A stretch of 64,000 nt of DNA. It comes from Hippasteria phrygiana (Eukaryota > Echinodermata > Asteroidea > Valvatida > Goniasteridae). The translations under genes were made by a program, and so were the position numbers. Shown here piece by piece: positions 10,935 through 23,678 of the stretch (the first letter of the stretch is position 1; each line of letters opens with the position of its first letter). The stretch covers positions 62,001 through 126,000 of the forward strand of contig JAZGUH010000950.1 of assembly GCA_037893225.1 (NCBI GenBank). The letters are read 5' to 3'. Below the pieces are notes generated by a model that searched no databases, was not told where the DNA came from, and was given only the letters and a program-made list of their open reading frames with translations.

Positions 10935-12695
10935 CATGATTGACGCGTAGACCATGACAAAACTGATCAAATTAGTAAAAGCGCCCTCAAGCGATAATCT
11001 CAGGGCGAAATCTGGGCCGAATACACCCCCGCTACGATTCGGAAATAAGATGTGGTTTACCGTAAACAATCTCCTTTGCCCTTTGGAAGAAAGGGGGGAA
11101 ACCAAACGTACAGTGCCGAGCCTTGGTGATCTGTGCGGTAGATGGCAAGAAAGAGGAATCCTGACGTATCGTGTTCAATACAGGATGGATAAAGTTACAT
11201 TTTTTTGAGTTTCCGTGCGATTTGCCCTTACCGTCACAAGGCAGTATGGCGTCACCGAGTCTGTTCAGCCCCTCCCTCAACTAAGCCGTTGGCTAATCCG
11301 CTAACCTTAAAATAAAACTTTCCCCGTTCGTTCAGATGCGTATTAAACGCGTAAGCCATTATGTCTCACGCTCAAGATGCTATACAAAAATAGACTCGCC
11401 CCAACGTGGGCTAGTCCCTCGAGAGCTTCCCTGCCTCATCTGTCAGTTACAAAACGGATGACAGCGCTATTTATAACTAAAAATCAAGGTCCTCTCACAA
11501 TTGAAATAGGTACTTTAGACCAATAAATGATAGATACAGAAATGATTTGTGAAAGATGAGGAAATTTAATAAATCCTATCCGTATTTAGAAACTTCCATA
11601 GCATTTTTCGTAAGGGGGTGCAAACTTCCTTTGGCTTCGAGATGGATGGACATTTTTAGGGGGTTGTTTTAAATTAATCGCCCACTACAATTTTTGATGA
11701 ACTTTCTTGCAAATGGTCTGACCTTTATTCAACAGTTGAGTGATAAATGGCGTTACTGAGGTCAAACTTGCGGGGCGAGGTGGGCAGAGGATGTGCGATA
11801 TTTCAAGGAGGCACCGATGGGAGGAAATAAACTTGCCTTAAACTGTTCATTTCACAAGTCCAATCTTACATGATGGGAGCCGGGTTAGGGGGACAGGCCT
11901 TAGACGGGAGGGGTACGTTCGCTTACTTTTTCCCCGTCGAACGGCACTGGTGATAGCATAAATTATACGTCAAACCTCAACAGACTACGTCAATGCATAT
12001 GGTGCTCAAGAAATAGCGACGTCATAATTATTCTGAATGAGGCAAAAGTGAATTACTTTGAGGTGCTGTCTAAAAGTGCCTTAACAATTTTCAGTGATCT
12101 TTTTAAGGCAAAATTGTTGCAAAAGATTGACTCCCTCAAAAGTGGGTCAAAGCCAACCTGTTTGAGTTGATTAGTCTCAACCAGACAGGAACTTGGTGGA
12201 GCGTGAAAGGAAACAAAATGCGTTCCATTGCGCCTCTTAGTTTCTGCAATTTGAAACAATTCCAATATTTTGTTCTTGAAAATGTGTCCTAAAATTTGAT
12301 ACATTTTTAAAAGAACTCGCGTGGTAGCAAATTATGAAGTCAATTGCATGAAAACAATCTGTAAAACAAAGCTTAAATGCTTGCTTCTAAATATTATTTA
12401 TTTGGATTACATTTGGATTAATGGCATCGATGTTGTAGTAACACTGAAAAAATGTTGGGTAAAACAAATTGGCACTTTTTTTACCAGGAATTGGTTCATA
12501 TTCGCTCAACATTGAGCGATTTACTGCATGGATTGTACAATCTAGACCAACTTAATTGGTTGATATTTTACGAGAAGTTTGCTTTTTGTACTTTGAGTAA
12601 AGTTTTAGGTCACGCTGTTTGCATCTCCCAGCCTAAGCAAGTGACTAATTATTGCCAAATTGTGTCCAACGTATTAATAAGACTATGTACATGCC

Positions 12696-13122
12696 TACAC
12701 AGAGTGGTCCAAAAAATACCGGAACGGCAAACTTCCGCTGCCCTGAGACTCAAACAACCTATACCAATGCAGGGGTAATTTTCTTAAAAGAAAAATGATA
12801 CCAAGATCTCCCGATTCGGTCCAGTAGTTTTTGTTCAAGAACCTCTTTTGTGAAACAAAGTCAGGGGTCATTTGGTCCCCGAGGTATAAACACAAGTATG
12901 CTTTCATCATGCTCTTTTCTCAGTGCATAGAACAAATGGCCAAGTGACCCGACTTTGCTTCACAAAATGGGCTCTGGAGCAAAAACTACTGGACCGATTC
13001 GGGAGGTCTTGGTATCATTTTTCTTCTATAGAAAGATTCTCCATCCATCGGTACAGGTGATTTGACTCTAAATGTAGTGGAAGTATGCCGTTCCGTTGTT
13101 GTTGTTTTTTTACCACCCTGTA
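12696..13122. mobile_element. Non-autonomous mariner-type element with long TIRs
   Basis: Termini (TACACAGAGTGGTCC and CCACCCTGTA) are inverted and resemble mariner ends. Both arms carry the same ~150-200 bp in opposite orientation, including AAAAATGATACCAAGA, CGGTCCAGTAGTTTTTG and a CAAAGTC segment. No transposase frame remains. Long terminal inverted repeats and no coding content indicate a deletion derivative. Confidence 0.7.
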
Positions 13123-13488
13123 TAGGGAAATTGAATGGAAACAAATCTTTAACCCCAAATGGGAAATCTATAAACGCCAAGTAAATGGTTAAAATACAGT
13201 ATTTACTTTTACCCAAACACGGGAGAAAATCTGACTGCCAACCATGTTGGATAGAAAAGCCCAATTGTGTAGGCAGTTGGTATGTTCATCAATATTGGTA
13301 TCGAAATTGCTCTGATTTTACCCAACTAGTTTTTTTTTTAAAGTGTAGATACGCAGCGTTCGGTTATTAACTTTGACCAGTCAGTAATCGGTTATTTCAA
13401 GTGTAAAATATCATGTTTATTACTTTTAAAAGTTGCATATTCTCTGTTTATACACACAATAGCCACAGTAATGTTTACTCATTTAAGT

Positions 13489-13897
13489 TTTTTATTTATT
13501 TATTTATTACATTTCTTTACCCAGGGTGTGCCCAAACAGTTTAAAACTGGTTTCCATTGGGGCCCTGCATATTATTAGTTAAAACTGAATATTTACACAT
13601 TCATACAAAATATTTAAACAAATACATTGTTTACACAAATACATATATTTTCGGTTAACTTTTCAACTCTCCAGAAGCCTATTGCTGATTTACGGGATGG
13701 GCGAAAAACCCGCGAAAAAAAAAACCTTTTAGGGTGAAAAACAAGGGAAAATTCCCATCCGGCTCCAAAGCATTTTGGCAACCAAGTTTATAACTCCGCA
13801 GATCAGCGTATTAAAGTGACAGAAATATCACTGATAGATGGCTTTACGTAGCTCCGATTTAAATGTACTTAAGGAGTTTATGGTTCTCATTTGTTAA
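13489..13897 (-). mobile_element. 5'-truncated LINE copy (3' end only)
   Basis: Minus-strand copy of the 3' end of the LINE at 50292-52702. It shares the last coding stretch (ATTTAAATCGGAGCTACGTA), the CGGGTTTTTCGCCCATCCCG hairpin, the CCAGTTTTAAACTG segment, and GGTAAAGAAATGTAATAAA followed by a TAAA-rich tail. Only ~400 bp remain, the usual product of incomplete reverse transcription. Confidence 0.85.
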
Positions 13898-16512
13898 AGG
13901 GACCGTATTGATTTTATCTTTGTTACCAAACGAACCCCTGACAAATTATCCAAGGTCACCGATTTTGGACCGATTGATTGAGGGCGCTATATAATCAACG
14001 TTTGGGGGCTACTTCTATTAAGCAGTTCAGTTCGTTTGCAATTGACCTATCGCGGTAGAATCGCGTCAACGCAGCTTTTGAATTATTGTTCAATCACATC
14101 AATTATAAATCCACGTGGAACGCGCAAACAAACAAAAATTACCACACCAAATTCCCATAGGGTTGTCTAAGGGGCGTGGTTAACTCGTAAACGGCAATAG
14201 GTCAATTCCATACAGGGGCGTGTTTTCGCGACCAGCATCCTGAAACATGTTTGTGACGTCAAAACGATAACCAGGAACATGTCTACGCAGGCGCGAGAAA
14301 ACGCAGAACCAGAAACTGTCATTGACCCATTGATCTCCAAATGCATTGATCGATCTTGTAAACAAACATGGCGGAAAAGCGAGTAGTTGTGCAAGAGTTT
14401 GAGTATCTGGTGAATGACGTCGAAGAAGAGGAATGGTTGAAAAAGGACGTCGGTTAGACGAATACACACGACGGGCCGTGCCATGGTGGCTCTCATACAT
14501 AATTCACTAATTTGTGGGACGAATAAAAAATATCGTCTGTTTACGTTTCAGTATCTTCCGCCATTTTGAACCTATGAACCGACTTCAACCTTCGGTTCTC
14601 GTTTGGTCGAAACAATGACGTCACGCAACCATGACCGAAGACTCTAAAACGCCCAACCAATGACCAAGCGAAACATGTTTCTGGTCACAGTCGCGAAAAC
14701 ATGCCCCAGCTGTTGTGATAATTTCAACAGGTTGTTTTTGTGTGATTGGACTGGTGTGAGTAAATTATGTAAATTAACATAAATAATGGTGCGTTCTCGA
14801 TCGGGGCTGTTCTCAAACCCCTCATCTCGGCATCTGAGATGAAAGATTTCCTTCTCACTATCGCCCTCCTATATATATCGATATCAGAACCCCACCCCTC
14901 ACTCTGGCCTAGGTCACGATCTATTCCTCAAGATCTTTTCATCATCTGGGGAAATATTAAGCTGTGACATGGTTTGACACGCAATGACCTCGTAATACGT
15001 GTATTCAGACTTTCAGAACTGTAAACCGAAAATCACAAACCTTATACCGGGTACTTTGTGGCTTACGTTGCCACCATTAGGGCTTTAAATTGCTTTTATC
15101 GTTGCCTCGTGAAAGTTTTACATCGATATGCATTATGCAGAAAAGAGATTTTTAAAATCATTTTCCGTACTCAAATTCACCTCAATGTCCATTTTTGATT
15201 TACTTTAGAGGCGCATGATACAAATGCGTTACTCGTTTGGCTCATCTCAACAGCCTTCAAGTATCAGTTTTAGTTACTTGCACATGAAACCGGACAATTT
15301 GATACTGTTCTCCAATCTGCGGAATATACTCTCTGCTCACTGTCTTCAGATGAGACGGAAACAAGCTACGGGGTCATGGTAGGGACAACTGTTGCCCGCA
15401 GTGGCACTGCAAGGTAAGGTATGTTTTTAAAGTGACTGTCATAATAAAAAAAGGAAGACGTTTTGAAGAGGAAGAATGACGTGTGTGCCTAATTACTAAA
15501 TTCGCTTAGCAGGATACCAGTCACAAGCAGTGTACATGACATTTTGGCTGGTAGCATGTTTTGGCTTAACGAAACTTTCCTGTGCTAAGCAAATATGCTT
15601 GCTTACAAGTCTTGTGGTCGACTGGTCGGAAGCATGACCCACTGTCATGTCAGACGGCTGTGGTCTGGCCTCGAATCCGGAGTCCGGGGCATGTTAAATT
15701 GATCACATGACTTCACTATAGCCACAGGTAAACCGCACTGCACGGTCCATTTACATTCATGTCTGCCCTTTGTACACTAATTGGCAGGTTCCTGAAACCT
15801 TACTAATCTTGAAATGAGGGACTGAAGATATACGTCAGGTAAAGGTTACCAGGATGCAAAATAATATTCTCCTTTCATGCAGTATTCGATGTTTAAGACG
15901 ATATGTGAGCAAATACTTTCACATATACGGGGCACCCCTCTTTTCTATCAAACAAAATACATATGCTGCCTTTTTAATGACCTTTCAAAAGTTCAAAAAA
16001 TGGCTCGGAATGTGAATGAGTTATATTGAATCAGCTAATAATGGCAGGTGTCATTAGCTTCACTTAATTTAGCTTATTGATGGACATGTGTGAAGGATGA
16101 TAAAACGTGGAATTTGGTCAATCTCCGGAATACCGGAAATCGCCCAGATGTGAAATCAAATGGTATTTTGGGGACAAGGTTTTGGATATGTCTTAAAATG
16201 TCAGGACTTTTTAAGTTGCTAAGCCTGAGATGTTTTAAGATTTACATTAGTACCAGCTGGTCACCGAGGGGAATGTAGAGTGTACATACCCCCCCCCCCC
16301 CCAAAAAAAAAAACCACAACTTTTTAACCTAATTTCATTGATTACTAGATATTTCTTCATTATGAAATCATAATGACTTTTACAGCAAAAATAAACAAAA
16401 AAACAACAAAATACAATAGATATTTGTAAGGCTATTTTGACCTTATACCAAGGTTGAATGCCACCTCTGAAAGAATTTTGAAACCAGCACCCCCAGAGGT
16501 TGTCAAATGTTT

Positions 16513-16585
16513 GTTGGGGTGTTTGTTTGTTTGTTTGTTTGTTTGTTTGTTGATTTGTTGGTTTGTTGGTTTGTTTGTTTAATAT
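16513..16585. repeat. (GTTT)n microsatellite
   Basis: Tetranucleotide run, pure at its start and imperfect towards 16585. Confidence 0.85.
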
Positions 16586-17177
16586 TTGTTTTGTTGCACG
16601 AACTGGTGGCGGCGACATATACATTGTATGTGGCAAATTTCCGAGTGGTGCCCGATTCACATGCATGGATTCGTGTAAAGCTGTGAAAGGTTTCCATCTC
16701 TTTTGTGTACGCCCGCTGTGGCCTCCTTGTGGCGGTTGTATCCACCTCTGCTATTTTCTAAAAACTAATTCCAGGCGCCAACTTCGTTGAGCTGCCTAAC
16801 ACAGAAAATGTATTGGCATGACATGCCTTCGTTGGTAAAAATAGGATTACCAGCTAAATGTCTATGTGATGTATGTTCAGGGGTGGGCCAGGGGTTCCCC
16901 CCCCCCCCCCCCCCCCCCGCCGCTCATAAAATGCAATGTTTTCCTTTCACGCCCATAAACATTTGCAAACCAGAAACCCTATAGGTTTTTTGTTTATAGA
17001 AGTCGCCTAATACAAGGCTAAATGCCACTCTAGATATACCGGTACTGCAGAGGTGGTGCGTGGGGTTGGCCACATTTTTAATACGTTGCCAGCCCTACCA
17101 CGTGGGTCGAGATCTAATAGAGGCTAAATCTTCAATAGATACCAAAGACATTATCCGAATTTTCAGACCTACAGACC

Positions 17178-17396
17178 GGGGGGGGGGGGGGGGGGGGTAT
17201 ATACACGTATTGCGTAAGGGCAAGAACAAAACCATGAGGTTATGGCGCCACCAGTCCCCCTTCACTACCCCCCCCCCCCCCCCCCACTCCCCGCCCTCCG
17301 TAAAAAAAAAAATTTGCAGGTGAAAACGTATGGGTGTTAATGGGCAAATGTAAGACAAAATTAGAACCCCCCTGCAAACATTACTGGATCCGCCCC
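17178..17396. mobile_element. hAT-like MITE with poly-G/poly-C tracts, copy 1
   Basis: Starts in a G tract and ends CTGGATCCGCCCCCG, with an internal C tract near 17270. It shares GGTTA, TGGCGCCACCA and the 3' end with 55276-55594. Ends of the type CAGGGGCGGATCCAGG are known from hAT-type elements in many animals; that placement is from memory. The left terminus is degraded. Confidence 0.55.
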
Positions 17397-18248
17397 CGAT
17401 ATTGATTGTAAGTGTATTCAGCTGCTGTTTGCTAAATTAGCATGAAAATCACATGGAGTTTTGGCTGGAAAACCGTTTATCCTCAACAGCACTTTTTGGT
17501 GCTCAGACAATTTGTGTGCTTTGCAGTTCCACGAAACTGGCCGCAGTTTGGAGGACAATTCGTAAAAATGTTCTGATGTAATTATTATGCGATATACAAA
17601 CGATACCTTCTTCGTAAGTCATGCAATTTCTGTTGTATTCAAAATGTTCAGCAGAAAAAAAAATATGACTATCCGATCACTCTGTGAACTCTGATCATTT
17701 GGGATTCGGGAATGATGTACGAAAAACCTTAAACTTCCTCACGTCTGTCAGGCAATTGAGTTCCTACCTACCGAGTCACTTCCACTTGGTAATAAAAAAA
17801 ACCCATAATAATCTTGTCAATGACCTTGTCTCCGCCACTTTTAATGATATACAACAGTCAATATACAAATGTGTTTTTTAAATGTGTTGGTGGGTTAATA
17901 CAACTTTAATTATATCAATATGAATACTATGTTATTCAAATAGTTTTTGATATGAGTCGTCTTTGGTGATGTAAATTCTAGTCCATCTTGTGTTTATTTG
18001 GCAGGGAGTACAGTACCGGTAAGTAAAACAATAGTCTTAACACACTTCACTTTTGACAGGACGGTACGTTTTTTTTCAGTTTCTCAGAGACCTTGCCAAG
18101 CTAGCAACAATCCATATTGTTAGATACAAAGCATTTTTGGCATTTAATTGTTTAATATTAAAGTATTGGATTTATTCTTATTATTACCTAAAGTTGGCGT
18201 TGTGTTTCTTTCATCGCCTTCCACCTCCGCTGACTATTCGATTCCCGT

Positions 18249-18297
18249 GAAAACCCAATCCGCATAGTTCACCTGGCACTATGCGGATTGGGTTTTC
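18249..18297. repeat. Perfect 19-bp hairpin
   Basis: Left arm 18249-18267 (GAAAACCCAATCCGCATAG) and right arm 18279-18297 are exact reverse complements across an 11-nt loop. It lies about 580 bp downstream of the gene B stop. It could be a very short MITE core or a structured RNA element; nothing in the sequence decides. Confidence 0.8.
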
Positions 18298-18851
18298 AGT
18301 CCCGATAAGACTGCTTTGATTTTCCCTAGAATTAATTATTTTCTGGATGATTCCTCCTGCTACTAACTCTGAGCATTCCTTCTTTGTGTTCACTCAACTT
18401 TAAAAAAAAACGTGTGATCTTAAGAAAACCAGAGCTAATACACTGATCAATATACATACATAAATAAATAATAACGAAATATTACAGCCCAGCTATATAA
18501 TAATCTAGTGATTTCTTTGTAAAAGTAAACAAATTCTAATTCATGCAACTAATGAAATTAGAGAAACATCTACCAAAATCAACTTTACCAGCATACGCAG
18601 AATTATAATCTTTATAATTAAAAACAAAATCCTGTACTTTTACACACTGAAATTCGTGCTTTATACGAACAAATTTTTCATTTCTTAGCTTCATTATGTA
18701 AGATTCTTTGAACAATTCCGAACAAAAAAAGTCGTACCGGAATAGGAAGTATTAAGCCACTACATATGATAGCACATGAATATTTTGCCTTCACGGGCTC
18801 CACTTTTTGTTTCTCGTATGTATGTGCTGTTTGGTTTTATTCCAATAATCT

Positions 18852-18857
18852 TTTATT
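18852..18857 (-). promoter_or_regulatory. Candidate poly(A) signal for gene B
   Basis: AATAAA on the minus strand, about 15 nt past the gene B stop codon. If used, the 3' UTR would be unusually short. Confidence 0.45.
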
Positions 18858-18871
18858 GTATTATGTTCCTT

Positions 18872-19467
18872 CTAAATAGAGCCCAGATACCCAGAGTGTT
18901 TTCTCTTCTTCACAACAAAAAACGCAATGGCACCGACCACCACAGCCACGATCACCACACCGGCCGCTATGCCCACTGCCGTTCCAGCCGGCACGCCCCG
19001 CGCTTCGCCAGCCTGGTCGCTATCGCCCTGGCTCACAAGGTTGTGGAAATCCCCTACACCTTTCGGATCCGGTATACCCATCCCGAAGGGCTGAAAGGTG
19101 TCCGTGGAGGAGCCACGGGAATCATCACCGGCTTCCGGTACCGGGATATTAGCGTCGTCTAAGGCCGGTCCTGGTATGTCCGGGGATTCGAACCCCGGTC
19201 CGTTGCCCGCGTTAGGGTCCATAGCCCCCATGCCGGGCCCACCTCCGTTCGGTAGCATCTGCCCGCGATTGCCATTACCGGGAACATTGCCGAAGTAGTC
19301 CGGGTTGATTCCCTCGCCCGTACCCGTATTCCCTCGACCCCGAGCCACACCGGTTCCTACGCCAGTTCCTATTCCGGACTGCCCGCCGCCGACGCCAGAC
19401 TGCATTCCCTGTTGTTGCATACCGGGCGGAGAGCCGAACTTCGGGTTTCGATTGGGTTCAAGAATCC
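18872..19467 (-). CDS. Gene B, terminal exon: small Gly-rich type I membrane protein
   Basis: Encodes 197 residues plus stop. The acceptor TCATCTTTCAG at 19468-19478 is phase 1 and the frame continues GILEPNRNPKFGSPPG. The ectodomain is rich in Gly, Asn, Pro and Asp with no cysteines. One hydrophobic helix (about residues 161-186 of this exon, starting GTAVGIAAGVVIVAVV) is followed by a 12-residue tail, KKRKHSGYLGSI. Layout, length and Gly-Ser-hydrophobic C terminus match gene C, so the two are probably paralogues. The 5' end is unresolved. The frame stays open upstream to an ATG at 19594 (MLTLSWLGLTLVRA, which could act as a signal peptide without splicing), or a separate signal exon may be used; I found no better one between 19.6 and 21.3 kb. 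Confidence 0.75.
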
Positions 19468-20005
19468 CTGAAAGATGACACAAAGATCGTGGGTGGCATA
19501 CAAGGGGAAATAAGGATGGGGCTGAGTGGATTAGCCTTAGTGTCAAACGTATGGCCCTTACTAGTGTCAACCCAAGCCACGACAGTGTTAACATCGTCGT
19601 CGTTGTCAAGAAGAGACACGTTGTCTGCTGCCCCCAATCATTCTAAAAACATGCTTAGTTGCATGAAGCACCGAAGGGCGCTTCTACAGAGACAAACACA
19701 GAGCCGCAGATAGAGTAGCGACAACTTCTGTTTTTGGCCTAAATATGGCGGCTTATTATGGGTATAGTGAGCATGTGGCTACTAAATACCAACTGTCCAT
19801 GTGCGTGGATGTATAACCCGCCATGTTTGGTCCAACATTTAGGAACCCTCATGTCACAACTCTATCTACGGCTCTGGACAAACACAAGAGCCGTGTTGCG
19901 TAAAGAGGGAGTTGCCACAACTCAGGGTTTTATCACCAACATGGCCGACCATTATGTTCACTAGTGGAGGGTGTGGTTATTATTTGCCAATTGTCCCTGT
20001 GAGTT

Positions 20006-20185
20006 TGTATATGCCGGCAATCGTGGACCTATGACAAAAGAATTCGGGTGTAGACAAAGGGGTCCACGTTTGACCTAACGTCCACGATTGAAAATCGTGT
20101 ACAAAACCAATGGGAGGCCTTCCGAAAAAGTTAGAGTATAAACAAAAGAGGAACAATGGGAGGTCCACGATTGCACCCGTTTACA
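20006..20185. mobile_element. MITE, family 2, copy 1
   Basis: About 180 bp with TIRs starting TGTA and containing GCAATCGTGGACCT. A second internal inverted pair, CCACGATTGAAAATCGTG, forms a hairpin. The same element in the other orientation is at 41725-41908 and 60937-61107. Confidence 0.85.
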
Positions 20186-21351
20186 TGACTGCGTGCGCTG
20201 ATAGATAAATCGTCATGTCTGTGTCCATTTTGGGGACCCCTAATTGTGTCGCCCCTCTTCCTGTAAGCGGCTCTGAGCAAACGATTTTAAAAAATCAATT
20301 TGAAAATCCAACTTTCCTGGGATTAACATTCTTCTCAGGCTTATCGTGCTTCTGAGGTAGTAGGGCCAATTTAAAGACACTATAATACCTCCCAAAGAAA
20401 ATACATGCACAAAAAAGCAAAAGCAAAGCGAAAGAAATGGTATTTGCAAACTTAAAACTGAATGACAAAAACAAAACATTAAAGAGAAAAGAAGACGAAG
20501 AAGGCGTGGGCGGTGGTGGCGGTATATGGCTGCAGCATAGTCAGACCTGATGCGACGTCGAAAAGTACACTTTCTCATGAAATCACACAGCAAAACCTTT
20601 CAATCAAATTTCATTTTTTATTAAATCAGTTCAAACTTCCCTCTGCTTCAACAAAATTTACAATTCCCCCAAGAAAAAAAAAGCTTGTTTCACTTGTCAT
20701 TATTCTATATACAATATTGCATAGTTGTTATTCTGCACGCAGAATCCTAAGTCAATTAGGAGCACCCGACGACATTTTCATGTGGTGTATAAATTATGTG
20801 AGATACGGGTGTACGTTTTGTTAAAACTCATTTACAGACAAAGGCAACAGATGTACAATAATGCATTGTTTATAATATCCTACATCAACTGATTGCTATT
20901 TGTGTACAGTGAACTGCAAATATACAGACTCAGATAATAAGATTATGTAATTCACCATCTGTTTGCCTCTGGTCTAGCCAGTGACTTCGTCCGTTTACAA
21001 GGTTGGCTATATAAGATATTTTCAAAAGAAATAAAGCATTATCTCTGTTTAAAGTATGACTAAAGGAGTATACAAAAACAAGCTTTGGGGTACTTTAGTA
21101 AAAGGCTTGTAAAAAGGTGATGTCTGTTTTGACTATCGAGCCTTCGCCCTAAGTGCTGGGCTTCTTTTTGTAGAATTTTCCAACATTCAAGTCTTTCATT
21201 TCAGAATGGCACATTTGAATTTCAAATTTTGGTTCAGAGCAAGACTCAGATTTTTGAATTTAAGTCCGGTTGGTTGCAGCATGTATACATTTACTGGCAT
21301 ATACTGTTCTATTTTTATGAGTTCATTCAGATTGGTCCATGGAGTTCAAAT

Positions 21352-21971
21352 TTACACTGAGCCAATGACAACCCTAGACTGACGCCTCTGTCGCACAAGG
21401 AACACCGCCACCAGCGCGAAGATGCCAATGACAATCAGGACAGCGACCACGACACCCACCACAGTGCTGGCCGACGCGGCGACCGAGTAGACTTCGTTGG
21501 AGTCCGACTTCTTCTGCATGTTGTTTGCATCGAAGCCCCCGCCAGCAAGCAGCCCCGGCCCGAAGGGATTACCGCCACCACCACCGCCGCCTTGCTCACC
21601 TGAACTTCTGCCGTTGCCCCCGCCGCCCACGGGGGCCGCTGCACCGCCGGGCATGGGCTGCGCTCCACCGTTGGCTGCCAGCACGGCGTGGAAGACGTCA
21701 GCCTCTCCAAAGCCGGCCAGCCCTCCGGAGTTTCCACCTTTAGCGTTGGGGTTAGCGTTGGCGTTAGGGTTGTTGTTTGGTACCTGAGCGCCGCCTACAG
21801 GGATGGGGTTGTGCTGGGGGGGCTTGTTACCAGACCGTCCGCCGCCGCCTAGTTGGGGAGGGGCGGCCCATGGTGGTGGAGTCTTGGAGCCCGTACCCTT
21901 CCCGAAATCATTGAAGAATGGATCGTTGTTGCCGGCGGTGCCAGCGCCATTCATCTGGGCAGCGACAAACC
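21352..21971 (-). CDS. Gene C exon 2: small Gly-rich type I membrane protein
   Basis: Encodes 205 residues plus stop; the spliced protein is ~217 aa. The acceptor CAAATTTTAG is phase 1 and the frame continues FVAAQMNGAGTAGNNDPFFN. The ectodomain is Gly/Asn/Pro/Ala-rich (NPNANANPNAK, GGGGGGG, PMPGGAAAP) with no cysteine and no globular domain. One TM helix at about residues 178-204 (STVVGVVVAVLIVIGIFALV) precedes a 13-residue tail, RQRRQSRVVIGSV. The start of that tail matches gene D (RQRRKSR), and its Gly-Ser-Val end matches gene B. The last four residues do not fit a class I PDZ ligand, which needs Ser/Thr two before the end. Function is unknown. Small Gly-rich single-pass proteins such as P16 occur in echinoderm skeletogenic cells, but that link is only a guess. 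Confidence 0.85.
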
Positions 21972-22792
21972 CTAAAATTTGATTACACAAGAAGAACAAA
22001 ATATTAATGAGAATTCAAAACAATAGTCAACATCACATTCAGGATAAATTTCAAAAGACCAAATTTAAGCTTTGCCCATCAAACGCAGAACCCAAAGTAT
22101 AATTCTAATTCAAGTATTTGTTTTTAAAATTTCTTTCGAGAAATCATTTCAATGTTCTACACTGTAAAGCTCCTTAGTATTCTGTGCGCTTTGGAGGGAG
22201 GAGTTTGAGTTAAGCTCCACAACAAAAAAGCAAACTCAATTATAATTTCAGTCGAGCAGTTTTTAATTACAAATTTGATGATCAAAGTTTAATATGATCA
22301 AAAGGGTCGTGAGGTTGTTCAACAACAGTAAAGGGAAGAAAAAGAGGAGAGTTTGTAAATAATAAAACACAAAATGTAAACAAAAAGTAAAACAATTTGA
22401 AAAAAAATTATGATTGATTTAAAATCACTGTGAAGCTGCCGTTTACATGGAATCCATACATTCTGGGATGAGATATTCTTGGCCTCTAAAAATGAGAAAT
22501 GATTCACCGGGCCAATTTCCTGGCCAGATTGTGTCGGTGTACGCCCAGTTCTTAATTAGGAACACAAATTTAACGTGTCCTGCCTGTCTGGTCCGTGAGC
22601 GTATTTGGCTACCGCGTGTGCAGGCGCTTTTAGAAGAGATTTTGAGTTTCCAAAACAAGAATCGAGAATTTCCAGATTGAGTGAATCCCAGGAAACGGCA
22701 ATGAAATATTTCTCATCCATTGAATGACAAAAATAGAACGAAAATAGTCATGGAATAACGCAGAAGTGTGTTTTGATTCAGGCTCTACTCAC

Positions 22793-22826
22793 CCAACAGG
22801 GGCAGAAACACCAACAAAATCTTCAT
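22793..22826 (-). CDS. Gene C exon 1: signal peptide
   Basis: The ATG at 22826 opens MKILLVFLPLL, a textbook signal start. After 34 nt comes a consensus donor, G followed by GTGAGT, in phase 1. Joining to 21971 gives MKILLVFLPLLGFVAAQ, with a plausible cleavage after VAA. The ~820-bp intron has no recognised insertion. Confidence 0.85.
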
Positions 22827-22947
22827 GATGACAAGGTTCAGTTCGGAGCGAACAAAGATGGCTGAACAAAGAACTCTCTGCTGACGGGATGTGTTCTCTT
22901 CGTTACCCTCGCTCTGCAACTGACTGGATAGCATGCCAGATTCACCT

Positions 22948-22953
22948 CTTATA
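22948..22953 (-). promoter_or_regulatory. Candidate TATA box for gene C
   Basis: CTATAAGAG on the minus strand, about 122 nt before the gene C start codon. That would give a 5' UTR of roughly 90 nt. Position and sequence fit a TATA box; use is inferred. Confidence 0.45.
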
Positions 22954-23678
22954 GTGGCAACTGTGTAGGGGTCGCTCTTTGCGACCCCCCCTCCCCTGGG
23001 GCTGGGGCTTGTCGTGATTGGACTAACGCGATCAGGTTATTGGTACTGTGACTGACTACTTTACCTCCCTCCGCTGTTTTACAAGCTGAAGCAGTGTGGT
23101 TGCGTGGGCACGTCGCAGCCTACGCACGCAGTGACGCACGTATGAGGGAGACTCGTTTATAGCCACGGATGTGGTTAGTAACTTTTTCTCCTGGTTTTGA
23201 AAGAAATATAGATCCTGTAAAGATAAGTATTAAAGCTGAAGTCGAAACATAAATCAAATCAATGTCAAGAGAATGGGGAGCGACACAAAACAAGCACACA
23301 CGGGAAAGAACACCCAATTCATTCTAATTATTTATTTGTGACGTAATGTCCTCTTAGCGTGCGTAATTCAAAAGAAATAAAGGAGAGGGGTAGGCCTAAA
23401 ATTTAACCTTTTGAAGATACCAGTTTTAGAGGATAACATTTTAGGAAAGCTGGATTTTTTTTGGATTGTTAGCAAAATTATAGAAACACTCAGAAACATT
23501 TCGTTCATCACTGAAAAACAAAGTTTGAGCAGGCTAGATAAAATTGAAAATGGATATGAAAATTTGAAGAAAGAAATGTAACTTAAGTTAAATTTTGGTC
23601 AGTGAAGTTATATGTAGATTCTGTTCCATTGTATTATAAAGCAGTATACAGGATTGTAATCCATATTCACAGGTTTTA

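Larger units (their letters stand above)
9938..18851. other. Intergenic stretch between genes A and B
   Basis: No gene supported. A minus-strand open frame at 10130-10318 (62 aa, mixed composition with several Lys/Glu) lies just upstream of gene A and has no recognised domain. A 30-codon plus-strand frame at 14368-14457 (starts MAEKRVVVQEFEYL, acidic end) is also unassigned. The mobile content is a small inverted-repeat element (10818-10934), a mariner-type MITE (12696-13122), a LINE 3' end (13489-13897), a (GTTT)n run near 16520, poly-C runs near 16291 and 16899, a hAT-like element (17178-17396) and a perfect hairpin at 18249. Confidence 0.45.

Noticed and set aside
14180..14500. Overlapping ~106-109-codon minus-strand frames
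   Set aside because: Two frames open over the same bases with no domain or splice signals; composition is not protein-like.
19480..19720. A coding exon upstream of gene B in another frame (reads NDDDVNTVVAWVDT before a GTAAGG)
   Set aside because: The frame has a stop close upstream, lacks an acceptor that avoids it and has no domain match. The donor-like GTAAGG may still matter if gene B has an unusual 5' structure.
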